Positions 11,675-24,296 of a stretch of DNA of 64,000 nucleotides are shown here, in pieces. A model generated the notes under the pieces. It had not been told where the DNA came from, searched no databases, and was given only the letters and a program-made list of their open reading frames with translations. The DNA comes from Trema orientale (Eukaryota; Streptophyta; Magnoliopsida; Rosales; Cannabaceae): NCBI GenBank assembly GCA_002914845.1, contig JXTC01000319.1:106072-170071 (forward strand), in the 5' to 3' direction. The translations under genes and the position numbers were made by a program. Within the stretch, counting starts at the first letter, position 1; every line of letters begins with the position of its first letter.

Positions 11675-11699
11675 ATATACATATATATATATGCGCTAT

Positions 11700-13200
11700 T
11701 ATAACTTAATAGGATAGGATGTCGTCTTGCTTGTGGATCAGTTCCGTCACATGATTTAGCCAATGCATAACACATTTGTCCAATACCATATCAGAATTGG
11801 CTAAATCATATAAAGAGATCGGTCTCGAATAAGACCACATCCAAAGCCACAACTTAATAAGCTTAGAGTAATACATACTGTGGAAGATATAACTTAGTCG
11901 AGTATCAAGCATATATCTCAGGAAAACAAAACTTACATGCTCAAGAAACACCAACGAAAAAGTAAACAAGACACCAAGGGTTTACGTGGTACAGCCACAA
12001 AAATGATCTACATCCATTGGAGCATGATGCAACATTGCAATATTTCATTAATCAATAATATTACAGAAAGAATCTCATGAGCAGACCTAAGTGAATGATA
12101 CTCTGTATCTTCTTCCTTCTTTTTGTCTCACAAGCCCAAAGAAGAAAACGTATACACGTGCCTACATATACAATTATAACTTACCAAGCGAGGCTGGTGA
12201 CCTTGGAATTGTAACTCTTTCTTCCATCAAGAAAGTGTCAATATTTTTTATTTGAGCAATTACGTGTCATGGTTGAGAGTTCACTTTCTAACTAACATTT
12301 CATATAGCCTTTTAACATGTTAAAAGCAATAGAATCAGACCACCAAAAATTGAACCTTCTGTAATCAATTTCGTCAAAGTAATCAATTTCTTGCAATATG
12401 AACAAAAAAGAGTAACACCTCTCTAAGGGAAGAAAAAGTGGCTCGATCAAATAGAATTAGCTCTAGCTCGTTGCATCGACTTACTTTAAGAAAAAGATAA
12501 CAAGAGATGCTCCAAAGTAGAAATAATAATGTTGATAAAAAAAGAAAAAGTTCCTCAGGTTTCCTTAAAGAAAATAACTTTGGAGGAGGGAATAGGGAGA
12601 AGCTTTCGGGCACCTTTAATGTAAGACTAATTTAGAGAGACAAACTTTAAAATTGTATTCAAGTTTTGTAAAATCATATCATAACGTAGAAACACACAAT
12701 TTAGAATACTGGCTTCTTTTTAGAAAAGCGTATTCAAACTCGAAACTTTCACATTGGAAAAAAAGTGCAGTTATCACTAAACTATGTTTATGATAACAAA
12801 AAATGGCTAGAATCACGTCTAAACAATATGCCAAATCTATAGGGGCACAATTTTAATACAAAGTTGGTGTTCATATCATTTCTCTGGATTCCTTTTTTTT
12901 TTTTTTTTTGGAACATTTCTCTGCATTTTAAACTTCCTTTACACGATCATACAAAGCACACATATAAACAATACATACTACGATATATACTATAACCAAC
13001 AGCAACCGAATACATAAATAAGCTATACACTATTTTGGTATGCTAGCTAATAATTTATATCTACATCATTATATTAATTTCTTATTTATAAGGGAGAAGC
13101 AAAGAACAAATCTCATGGCTAAGCTAGTTGCATCCTCAGCGTGCTCAGAATCACATTAGGACATACAGTCACGTTGCGTTGTCTGAGAGGTGTCTCACCT
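11700..13200. other. Intergenic; possible old retroelement debris
   Basis: The stretch ACCAAGGGTTTACGTGGTAC near 11974 followed by GATCTACATCCATTGG resembles a sequence type common in plant retroelement copies, and recurs in a related form at the right edge (about 63840-63900). The minus-strand open frame at 11706-11969 has no recognisable domain. Nothing else was recognised. Confidence 0.25.
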
Positions 13201-13259
13201 AACCTAATAGTGGAACCATTTATTGGGCCAAGCCCATGACATGCCAACTGTGACTCGAA

Positions 13260-15184
13260 TGTCCCTAAGGTTATGTTTGGTAGAAAGGAATGAAACTAAG
13301 AGAGAAGGGAAAATTAAGAGAGAGAGAAAATATATAGAATGAAAATGAAAATATTTTTCCTCTATAGTTATTTCGTATGTAGAGACCAAAAAAAACTACT
13401 TCATTTTAAAATGACTATGTTACCTTCTTTATTAAAATCTTAGGGTAAAACTTACTTTTAGCACCTGAAATTAAGACCTAATCTCATTTTGGTCCATGAC
13501 TTTTGAAATGGCTCATTAGAGACACTTAATCTATGAAAATTTCTTAATTTGGCCCTTCCATCACTATTTCATTACAAATAGATGGAAAAAGTCCCAATTT
13601 TGGTCTCCGAATATTATAAAATTCTATTTTGACCCTCAAACTTTAAAACATCCATATCTTAGCACTCTATCCCATTAAAGTATCTTATTTTTATTTCTAC
13701 AATCACTTTATTGTTAAAAACAAACAAAAAAAGAACATGTGTCACTTATATGAGACTTTTAAAAAAGATATTTTAAGCAATTTGAAAGACAAAAATAGAG
13801 TAATACAAAATTTTTATTTTTTTACAAATATTTTTCAAAAACAAATTGTTTTGATTAAAAAATTAGTGATCCTCTTGTGGTCACGATTTAGTCTTGAATT
13901 TTTTCTTGATCTTCTTTAAATTAATCGTACTAGGTGAGTCTTACATTAAGTTCAAATATAACTTAAGTTGTATTACATTTTTAATTTTTGACTAAAAACT
14001 TTGAATTATCTTATATATATATATGTTTGAAAAAATTGATCTGAATATTAAAAATGCAGTACATCCTAACTATATATTTGAACCTATTGTAATATTCATC
14101 TAGTATGATGAGTGTAAAGAAAATTCAAAAACTTTTCAAAATTAAATCATGATCTCCTCAGAGGGGTACATCCGTGTCCATGTTCTGTAACTCAAAGAAG
14201 TAGGAACATGGAGCTCGATCTGAGTCCTACTTCACTGATCTGGTTGTCTTCGGACGTACCACAAGAATACTACGTGGTATTACATAATATATATAATTCT
14301 ATGTATAACCATTTTTTTCCCCCAAAAAATTAAGGAATAAAAAGGAAAAAAAAAAAACCCTAAAAGCGCCTATAGCTATAGCTAGCTAGGCCGTATACGT
14401 TCGCACAAAATCTCTGAGGATACGTGCACATATATATATATATATATTATCTGGCAGTGTGTATATATTTTTGTGTGTTGTGGTGATGCACGGAAGAAGT
14501 GTCACTATTAATAACAGTCAATTTTGTTTAGAAAGGAGGGAAAAGCAGACAGATCGGTAGGCTCTCTTGCCATGCAGTCGTTGGGTGCAGAATAGATAAG
14601 AGAGGAAAATACAATGATTACCAATGGGATTCCGAGCCCTCCATATGCACTGACCACGACTAAACCTCAAAACCCCACTTCTCTCACACGCATTGCTTTT
14701 ATAACTCTCCCACCCACTCCCCCGTATTATTCATAATGTATATACATACATATACATACGTATTATAAGCTCTTTCTTTCTTTCTTTCTTTCTTTATACT
14801 ACTTTTTAGACCTTTTTTCTTTTATTTTTCTTTTGTTTTTGTTTTTGTTTTTTCTCTTTTAAGACTTTCCGAATCTTGGTCGCCATTATTACTCAGCGAC
14901 CTTTTCAGATGGCCAAAAATTGCTTAATTAGATTCCCTCTAGAATAATTTAAGGGAAGGGCCAGTTTTCCATTTCTTTGCTTTTCTTTTGTGCATATATT
15001 ATTTGAGGCACGCACCTCCCGTTATTATTATTTTAATTATTTTTCTAATATTGTAATTATTTTTTCCAATTGTAATCAATTCTTTTTTAAAACTTATTTC
15101 TTAAGTGTGATTGGTTTTGTTATGTTAGGATGTTAAAAAAACTCAAGTTAACTACTCGTTAATTAAAGTTTTAAAAAAATCAAG
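13260..15184. other. Intergenic with MITE-like fragments and a (CTTT)n tract
   Basis: GGTTATGTTTGGTAGAAAGG near 13270 looks like a MITE end, and 13440-13700 has the repetitive text-like motifs (TTTTGGTCC, AATTTGGCCC) seen in long-TIR MITEs. A (CTTT)n microsatellite lies at about 14770-14796. The segment 14500-14740 is less AT-rich and contains CTTTTATAACTC, which could be promoter sequence, but no gene follows that I can support. Confidence 0.3.
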
Positions 15185-15201
15185 TTTACTGCTTGTTAAT
15201 T

Positions 15202-15301
15202 TTTTTTAAAAAAAACTCTTAACTTCCGGTATGACTCGAATTTAGGATCGAAATCTTAGATAATGAGTGTTCTTACTACTTGAGTTACGCATTTCGTCGA
15301 A
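15202..15301 (-). mobile_element. 100-bp tRNA-derived SINE with 17-bp TSD
   Basis: The minus strand carries a tRNA-like promoter: GTAACTCAAGTAGTAAGAAC (A-box region) and GATTTCGATCCT (B-box region). The 3' end is a T-run then A-run. The direct repeat TTTAYTGCTTGTTAATT occurs on both sides (15185-15201 and 15302-15318; one mismatch). It is very short for a SINE, nearly all tRNA-like head with little body. A decayed tRNA pseudogene is less likely because of the TSD. Confidence 0.75.
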
Positions 15302-15318
15302 TTTATTGCTTGTTAATT

Positions 15319-16142
15319 AAGGATATTAAAGTCATCTAAATTAAAGAAATTCCTTTTACAAGAAGTATTTTGAAAATTCTCTATAGTAAATCATTCTGAG
15401 AATAACCATATATGTCAGAAAATCAAATTATTTTATTCTTTGTCTTGTATGAAAAAGTTTCACAGATTTGGATGACTAATGCCCCTTATTATATGTTTCT
15501 ATCTATATAATACAAAAATCGATAACACATGGAAGGGGTTAAGGGTTTTTTTTTTTTTTTTTGGAGGAAGGGTTTAGTTTTAAAATAACACATAAAGTGC
15601 TATTATGAAATACTCCCTAAAGTCCTCTCAAAAAAAAAAAAAAAAGAAAATGAAATACTCCCTAAAGTCCGCATGTAAAAATTTTATTAAGTATATTGTA
15701 TTATAAATATTCTTTATATATCAATTCAAAAAATATATATTTATACAATATCAATTTCTCTTTTTTTTTTTGTTTTTTTAGATGGTAAAAAATAATAGTT
15801 AGATGGTAAAAATAATATTAATTTCATAACTTTGATACGTTTCCACCAAATAAAGAAATTAAGGAAGGAATACAAAAGAAACTGGGACCCATTCATAACA
15901 AGTGCGGGCTGATCTCTCTCTTTTTTTTTTTTTTTTTTAAAGAAAAAGATTCTTTTTTCAAAAAAAAAAGAGTACACAGCTTACTAGCTTAGGCAGAGGA
16001 AGGCTCAATTTTCAAAGCACATCCATGCTTACTGTATGTAGTATATACACGATAAAGTACATACAGTAAATACTTCTACTTATCTACGTTAAGATTTGTA
16101 TCTTTTGGAGCTCGTGTTTCAACTTTGTGAAGAATCCAATCT
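15319..16142. other. Intergenic, poly(A)/poly(T)-rich
   Basis: Several A or T runs (15548-15562, 15630-15645, 15920-15940) and a local duplication of GAAATACTCCCTAAAGTCC at about 15608 and 15652. No gene or classified element recognised. Confidence 0.35.
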
Positions 16143-18313
16143 CTACAACAAAAATATGAATCTGTGACATTAAAAATGTCAATATAATAATATTTAGTGA
16201 CATTTGCTAAAAAAATGTCATTGATTTAGAACAATATGAGGATCTTTTTTAAATATATCTTTCAAATTTTAGATTTAGTAATATTTTTTAAAATGTCACT
16301 AAAATTTATTGTTAATGGCATCTTTCAAATGTCATTAACACATTTAGAATTGCCACTAAATTTTGAGTTAGTAGCATTTGAAAAATGCAACTCAGTTTTA
16401 GATTAGTGACATTTCAAAAATGTTACTTATTTGTATACTAATTATTGATAATTTTAGGAAATAAAAAAATCGAAAAGTATAAAAAAAAAAAAAAAAGAAT
16501 ATGGAACCATATTCGGTTCTCTCTTTTTATCATTCCCCCCCTTTTGGGTTAGATTAGTTAAAGTAAAGTTTGTACTCAAAATATCCAATTTAATTAAAAA
16601 GAAATAAATTTTTCCTGAAGAAATTAAATGATAAAAGTATCAATATAAAAACTAGAGAAGTGTTTTAAGAAAATAACATCCGTAGAAGTTCTAAATTAGT
16701 TTTATACGTATGAACTCCTATTCAATAGACTATCTTAAGAATAAATATTTCACACTAACAATATAAAATTTAAAAAATAAAAGAACTAAACAAAAACTGA
16801 TTACGTTACAGCCAGTTTGCACCAACTATGAACAAGTTCGTATAATAGATTTTTCAGGTAGATATATATAACAGATTATTGTGTTAAGTAATTAAAATAT
16901 TATCTAAAATTTTAAACGTGTTTTAATAAAGGTGGAATGTTAAGATTTTAAATTTAAGTTTGTTAAAACAAAAGAATTTATATTTAAATTTTTTTTAGAT
17001 TTCTGAAATTTTCAAATAAATTTAAATTTAAATTTGTTTAGATTTCCTAAAATTTATCATATCACCAAATTTCAAACAAATTTTAAATGAAAACTAACTC
17101 ATTTAGCACATCATATTTTTTCTCATGTCTTCAACACTCCATCAACTAAAATATGCTTATCTTTGGATAAAGTGTAGCCATGTCAATTTCATCTTATTTT
17201 CTTTTCAAAGTCTCTCCTTTCTTTTCAAACTTTATTGTAATCTTAAGGGTCATCTTCAAATTTTCATTTCATATTTCTTTTTGCAAGCTAGTTATTTGTT
17301 TTGATTTTAACAATTTTGTTTTAACGCGCGTTTCTTGAATTATTTTGTTAGATTTTACCGATTTAACAAAATGGATGTACAACTCCTTTATAGAGAAAGA
17401 AAGCTATTTGGATAGCGCAAAATTAATAAAAGATGAAAAAGAAGGCATACACGTATGGAGTGTGATCTATAAATTCTTTTTACTTCTATAGGAAATTGGA
17501 AACTTTTATATTATTTTCTATAGCAAAATGTTATTTATTTATTTTTCTTTCTTTTGTCTATATGTCTGTGCATCGGACTATTTAAGCAAAATGAAGAATT
17601 CAATTCATCATTAAGTTGATGATCTCTCTCTCTTTTTTTTTTTCGCCTTCAATTCTACACAATTTTGTGTAATTTTGATGAGTTCACGTAAATTGATTTA
17701 TTTTATTGATGAATATTAATTTACTTTATTTTTATAGTTTTTTTATTTTTATGGTCAATATTATCTTGGGATTATTTCTCAGATTACGAAATAGTAAAAA
17801 AGAACTTGTAAAAATTAATTCAATTTATTTAAATGCAAAAAAAAAAAAACATACTAGGTATAATAATTAGCAACGAAACATACGTTTGGTAACCAATATT
17901 TTCTATTGATCATTTAAGATAATAAAAATAAATCCGTTGATTATAATCGTTTGACTAAGAAAAACTTTTTGAAATCAAAATTTTTGTATCTAACCGTTAA
18001 TTTTCTTTTAGTTTCATTTTTTCAAATGCCATCAATATGGTTTAATGATATATTTAAAATATCACTAAAACTCATTTTTTTATTTATTAAGTTAAATAAT
18101 TTAGTGACATTTGAAAGTACCATTAATATAATATAGTAGTATTTTATAAATAACACTAAAAATGATGATACAATGACATTTCAAGTGTCACTAGAATCTT
18201 TTAGTCACACAGGTATCCCTCACGCTTGGTACAAATGTCACTAACCTCATAAATATAAAAAAAAAATGTAACAATTGCATTTTTAAATGTTGCATATAAG
18301 GATTTTTGTCCAA
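16143..18313. mobile_element. Degenerate CACTA-like non-autonomous element
   Basis: The left end reads CTACAACAAAAATATGAATC and the complemented right end GGACAAAAATCCTTATATGC. Both arms are filled with short inverted motifs AGTGACATTT and AAATGTCACT, like the subterminal arrays of CACTA elements whose ends read CACTACAACAAAAAT. The first bases are lost and no 3-bp TSD was confirmed. No transposase sequence is visible. Confidence 0.5.
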
Positions 18314-20607
18314 TTCCACTCTCAATCTTCTCCCACCTGAAAAACCTAAGAATCCTCTCACAAAGAATTATTCACTCCATTGTTCTATTTTGGTCAATAA
18401 AATTATAGTTGAATACAAGAGCTAGCTATTTATAAAGTTTCAAAGTAGACATTCCTATATATTAGCAATATAATATTAAACAGAAATCCATACATTAATT
18501 TACATAATCTACGAAGGAGACTTATTAGTATACTATTCATTAATTTATAAAATGTAGTCCCACAAAAATTAATCCTCCATAATCCTGACTAGCTAACCCC
18601 TACTTTTTAGCAAACCTTTAATTAACAGCCACACATACAACACGAACGTTCAGAATCTCGCAGTACACCCTCTAGCTAACATAAATCGTTATTGTTTTTC
18701 TTGGCATCTTGTGCAGTGCAGTGAGCCCCCATAAATGAACATGGACACTGAATTCATGGCTAATATTAGATTTCGCAGATCAACTTCTTTAATTAAATAT
18801 ATGTAACATATATGTCGTTCAAGAAAGAGGGAAGAAAGAAAAATTGGAAACTAGAGAAGGAGGGGACCAAAGGAAAATTGAAACCATCATAATCATCATC
18901 ATCAAGTATGTGCTGATCTCTTAGCTGGCTCGATCTGTCTAGCTGTGGATTCTGGTGGGGTCCACTGTGACTGCTGTGTGCAAGGGGTTTTTGATAGTTT
19001 TTGATGGCTTAGGCTAGAGATAAAAATCGAGGGTATCCTATAAAGAGATATAGGATATATATACACATATATATTGTATATATATGTGTATATATATGTG
19101 TATACATGCTCACGCACACTCGAATAACAAAACACCCAAATATGCCGTGTACATAATCTTGTCAGCAAGTACTATACATATTGTAGTTGACAGTAGAAAA
19201 TTTCCAACCCTCTATAATACCATACTCATATACATAATTAATGACCAAATACTTATACATCTATGTACGTTGATATATATATTTAAAATATGCTACCGGA
19301 TGCAACAAATGAGTCAACCAATTAAACCAGAAGGAATGTAAGTTAATGAGGACCAGGTCAAATTTGGTTTTGTACAACAACATTTCAAATGTATCCATTT
19401 ATGGGAAGCTTATGAGGTCAATAATTTCTCGTATGTGCTTGTTCCGCACTTTAAATATTTAATATTTTGTCTAGCAGCCTAGCTAGGAGGACTTTAATAT
19501 TGGACTAAACTACGGGTACATCTTGGATCAGCGAATTCAATTAGTCATAATATAGGTATGGCAGACTTCAAATATATATGTCTGTATCATGTATAATATG
19601 CATATAACTAGCTTTGGATCCAGTGTTAGCAAGCAACTCCTCGAATCCCGATGGATAGGCTTTGGAAGGGATATGATTTTGTGGTCCACTCGCTACCATT
19701 ACTACTGGCATGTTGAAAGTGTTCTCTATTTCTTACTTGATTATCTTCTATGTTGCTGTTAATTTATTCAAATCTATGAATACATATAATATGCATTATT
19801 TTAAATTCACATTAATTAAAAGGCTTTTTCTTCTTCATGTTTTCTCTTCATATACCCTGACTTCCTGCCTTAATGTTTTTAAGTAAAATCATATCACCTG
19901 TTATGCACACATATATACATATATATATATATGTACATGTGTGTGTGTACACATATAATAAGCTGATCAGCAGTGGAGCTAGCTAACCTTGTAAGAAAAA
20001 TTCAAAGCGAAAGGCAGAAACTTGATGACTGTTCTTGGAGTCATGTATTTGGTGCAGTTGCATTCACCTAACTAGCTATATTGAATTCAGAGCCACTGCA
20101 CAAGGTTCACTTTTTAGATACTGGACCACACTATGTGCTGCCAATATCTAATTAAAGTATATGCACCCAAAAATATATTCGAATATAGAGTAGCTAGTAC
20201 TGTTGGATTCATCAGCTAAGTTTTATTAAGATGCATACGTGAATATATATATAATATATATGCATATCTATATGGAAGTATTGGAGATAAATTTGTGAAT
20301 AATATATATGGGAAACTGAATTGTATATTGTATGTTTTTTACTGCGGATGAGGATAATAATATTTTACATACTTCCCTCGCCGGCCACCACTATACTAAT
20401 TCGAGCAGTACTAATTAAAAGAAAACAACTTATTTGATCTCTGATTTAGCGCTACTACATGGAATTAATACTAATAATCACCATAAAATTATATTGTCAA
20501 TACAGTGTATAGCAAAAAAAAAAAAAAAAAAACAAAAAAACAAAAAAGAGAAGAAGTACAATATTAGTACTGGAGGATAAAGATATATATATATATATAT
20601 ATATATA
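18314..20607. other. Intergenic, mostly unclassified
   Basis: Contains TA/TATG microsatellites near 19055-19105 and 19915-19960. The part at 18620-19020 is less AT-rich and not obviously repetitive; it could hold an unannotated non-coding transcript, but no feature can be named. No open frame shows family resemblance. Confidence 0.3.
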
Positions 20608-20834
20608 GGGCACTGATCTAGTAGATATTTTTTTTTTCCCTATCTATAGATATTGTTTTGCTTAATTAAAATTGATCACACACGTCTTTTTGTTGTAAAA
20701 TACGGAGAAAGAAAAACATTAAATAATGTGTATTTATTTATTTATTTTTTTTCTAACTACTCAAATTATGGTAGCCGTTAGATTATGATCCAACGGCTAA
20801 AAACAATACTTATATACTTATTGGATTGGAAACC
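20608..20834. mobile_element. TA-flanked MITE, family T (copy 1)
   Basis: Starts GGGCACTGATCTAGTAG and ends GGATTGGAAACC, with (TA)n directly on both sides. The core contains the near-palindrome GCCGTTAGAT / ATCCAACGGC. Related copies lie at 34150-34396, 34409-34623 and 37866-38459. About 227 bp, non-coding. Confidence 0.75.
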
Positions 20835-20852
20835 ATATATATATATATATGT

Positions 20853-21111
20853 AAAAAAATACCTACACATAGGTAAAAAAAAAAAAAACCTACCGGATTG
20901 GTATGCATAGGTATCAATTTGGCCAATGAAATTTTTTTTGCACATTTTTTTTATATTAAAAAGTAAGAGAGAGAAATAGCATTAATGATACACGTCTTTT
21001 TATGCACATCATTGTAGCCGTTGGATCACTATTAGATGATGATCCGATGGCTAAAAAAAAAAATACCTACACATAGGTAAAAAAAAAAAAAAACCTACCG
21101 GATTGGCAACC
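20853..21111. mobile_element. TA-flanked MITE, family U (copy 1), with direct instead of inverted ends
   Basis: The right arm (TACCTACACATAGGT, A-run, CCTACCGGATTGGCAACC) matches the sister copy at 26755-26990. The left end carries the same segment in the same orientation (20853-20901, near-identical to 21057-21106), whereas the sister copy has it inverted. The middle has CGTTGGATCAC / GATCCGATGG inverted motifs. Confidence 0.75.
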
Positions 21112-21122
21112 TATATATATAT

Positions 21123-21293
21123 GGGGATAGCTACGGTAGGGCGTCCCTACGTAGGGTCATGCCTTAATTATCGTTGGATGGGAATCTGTGGGGAATAACG
21201 GGAATCTGTGGAGAATCTATTTATATACAGATTCCTATCCAACGGTGAATAGACAGGACCCTACGTAGGGGCGCCCCTACTGTAGACGCGCCC
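21123..21293. mobile_element. TA-flanked near-palindromic MITE, family V (171 bp)
   Basis: The left arm GGGGATAGCTACGGTAGGGC and the complemented right arm GGGCGCGTCTACAGTAGGGG share CCCTACGTAGGGTC at the same offset. Pairing resumes inside (GTTGGATGGGAATCTGT against ACAGATTCCTATCCAAC), so most of the element can fold on itself. TA tracts flank both sides. It is GC-rich relative to its surroundings. Confidence 0.8.
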
Positions 21294-23149
21294 ATATATA
21301 TATATACACACATATGCAGGGGGCTTCAAAAAAATACCCGATTTTCTGTTTATAATAGTTGAGGAGTGTATGTTTTATTTTGGAAGGACGGGAAAATCAG
21401 AGGTTGTGAAAATATGCTCAGTTAGCCAAGCTAAGCTAGCTTTTATATGTGGGAATTAAGTAAAGCGATGTTTGGAGGGTATATGTATGTACAGTGCCTA
21501 CATATATAAGTCGGCAAAAGGGGCTCCCCCCTCCCCCGGCGCGAAAAGGCCTATATTTACAATTCTTTACGAAGTAGTCTCTCTACACAATAATTAATTA
21601 TGCTCAACTCTCTATACTTAACTATGCTCAACACTCTACTCAACTCAGGATAAGAGTTTCAAAATATAGACATTTTCCTAAAATTCTGCATAAATATACG
21701 GTCCAAGAGAAACGACATGAACCGACTATCACTTTTCAAGTTAGAGTTCAATAGAAAAATAGAAGAAACGTATTATAAATATAGCGTAAGAACAAGGAAA
21801 AGGCCGCCGAGAACCAGTCAGTGCCTCAGTACGTCAAACTGCCAATGCACATATATACATACAAATGCATGTGTAGAAAAGAGAGAACTATTTATTTTAT
21901 AAAAGATAAGTAATTTTCATATCTTTAAATATTTTCATTAATTCCTTACAAAAAAAAATATTTTCATTAATTTGTACAGTTATATGGTTGGATTTGAATA
22001 CCATATAGTACCAAGGATATGTACCAACTTGACGACACATATCCTAATGAACATAAGACCAAGTAATCCTAAACTCTCCTTATTGACCCATGGAAAGAGT
22101 TAATATATAATGAACATAAGACCACCATTATCTTATTGAGATTTAACTTATCTCTACAAGAATTAGCTTCTACGTACGCGTCACTCTTTTTATTTTTGTT
22201 TTTTTGGCTATGTTTTGATTCTATTTTCTTCTCTCTCTCTCTCTTTATTTTTTTTTTTTGAATGAATTATCCTCCGGTCAATGAATAGATATATAGTAAA
22301 TTAGCCTCTCTTAATATTTCTTCAAGAAAAAAGAAAAAAGATAAGAAGGCCCTACAATTATAGGGTATAAGATAGATAAAATTCGGGTTGCGCTAAAAGC
22401 TGAACGCCTACAGAGATAAACTAAAACATATATAGACAAGATGTCGAGCGTACTTGCATCAAAAATGTATTGTTTCAAAAAGCTTGTAAGTAACATAAAA
22501 TTTTTAAGCTTAGGTGCATAATAATCAATTCACAGCCAAAGAAAAAAGGAGTACCCGAGTCAATTAAGCGCTCCCCAACAAAAGGAAGATATGACGTGTA
22601 AATTTCTCGTTTGCAACACTTGCGCCCACTAATGTACCCTGCACGGACTGATGTGGAAAGTTCTGGTTAGACAAATATCAAGTATCTAATGAAAAGTCAA
22701 AGTACTTCTTTGATATAGAAAGTTAATTTTGCAGCCCCCGTAAATAAATATATACCCCAAGTGAATCCTATGGTTGGTAAACTGTGTTGCTATTTTGATT
22801 ACTGAACTTCAAAACTAGGAGTCTTATAATAGCACCTAAATTTAAACGAAATGAAAAGAAATACGTAATTGTTTCACAAATTATTATTATTAGTACTATT
22901 TTCAAAGTTTTCAATGTAAATTAATGAACAAAAAAAAAATACATATATTTATTGTAATTTGAAAACTTGTTTCTAGACAGATACTAATCATTTTAGTGGT
23001 GTCATGTTGATAACAAAGATGTACGCATTCAAACAAAAGTTTCTAAATGTATATATGTAGTACTTAAGCTTTTAAAAAATTCACATACCATAATTTCACG
23101 GTTAATATGTCAAATTATTAAACACAAATAATGGTGCTGTTATAAGTAA
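21294..23149. other. Intergenic, nothing recognised
   Basis: AT-rich. A small GC-rich patch (GGGGCTCCCCCCTCCCCC, 21521-21540) and a local duplication of AATGAACATAAGACCA (about 22049 and 22110) are the only structures noticed. Confidence 0.35.
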
Positions 23150-23735
23150 ATTTTGTTGGTACCCTCTTAATCCGGGCAGGGTAAAGCTCAGCACTGATTC
23201 TCAAGGTGCTTTGGATCCTTCAGGATGTGTTTCAAGAGTAGTAGAGGTTTCATTAAATGTTGTTTTGCTTATGGCTTCCAGTGGGGTTTGCTCTCAAAGC
23301 GAGTTATTAGCAGGTATCGCAGGAATTAACATTGCTTTAATTAGAAAAATGTTAGAATAAACTTTGGATTGAATCCAATTCTTCCCTTGTACTGATGACA
23401 ATTGAAAAGGGCCTTGTTTCTAATCCTTGGAAAATCATGGCTAATGGTGCCTTTGTCTTCATCGTCAGAGAAGGATGGATATTAGAGTCGCTCATGTTTT
23501 TCATAAAGAAAAATGCTCGGTGGATAAATTAATTAGCTTGTTTTCGTGTTTATTCTTCCATAATATTCTGCTTCAAACTTTATGTCTAGGGTTTTTTAAT
23601 AGCTATCATATTGTTTACCCTATTACTGTTTTTGCTAATATTCTTTTTCCTGGCGATGTTTTTTTCCCACTGGGTTTAAGGATAGGTTTTTCCTGATCAA
23701 GTTTTAATGAGGCATTTTAACCGAAAAAAAAAAAA
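23150..23735 (+). pseudogene. Decayed LINE 3' end with RNase H domain
   Basis: Translation from about 23155 gives WYPLNPGRVKLSTDSQGA and further on ELLAGIAGINIALIRKM, the layout of the RNase H domain at the 3' end of plant L1-type LINEs. After frame changes, NPWKIMANG (near 23428) and IRVAHVFHKEKCSVDKL (from about 23478) match its C-terminal part. The copy is 5'-truncated, has stops and frameshifts, and ends AATGAGGCATTTTAACCG plus poly(A) at 23724-23735. A second LINE-like 3' UTR (GTTTTAACGAGGCAGAG) follows at once. Confidence 0.7.
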
Positions 23736-24296
23736 GAATTAAAGTTTTAACGAGGCAGAGTTCAAGAGCTCTCCCACTTTTTGGTGTTCTTTTTTTATTA
23801 TTTTTATTATATATATATATTTTCCTTTTGGTTGTTTTGCTTTGTATTACTCTTTTTTATTTTATTTTAATATAATTTTTCTAGTTTAGAGTCGTTGAAT
23901 GTAAGATGGAGAACCTCTTGAGTGCCAACTGTGTTGAGATGTTTGAGTTCTTCCTTGATACTTATCCTCTATTCTAGGCATTATTCATTAAAAATAATAA
24001 TGGCACTTTTATAAGGCATAAACTTTTTAAAAATCAATAGGAACATGAAGAAATTGACGTCTGTATGAGGCTAATGGTAAGACCTTTTGAAAGTTTAAAC
24101 ATCATGCTGATATCTATTGTATACATTTATAGTTAATAAAAAACTAAATGCAATATTTTTTCTGCATGCATAGTCTAGAGATCCATCAAACAATTAATTG
24201 CTCCATGTATTCAAATTATTTTTTCTAGTTGAAAGCAGAACCCGTAGTTGCCTTTTTTCTCTAAAAAACTTTTCCCTCATGCTTGTATTTTAGAGT

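Noticed and set aside
18902..19341. MicroRNA hairpin or short genes near TATG microsatellites
   Set aside because: No known mature microRNA was recognised and the ORFs are microsatellite-driven.
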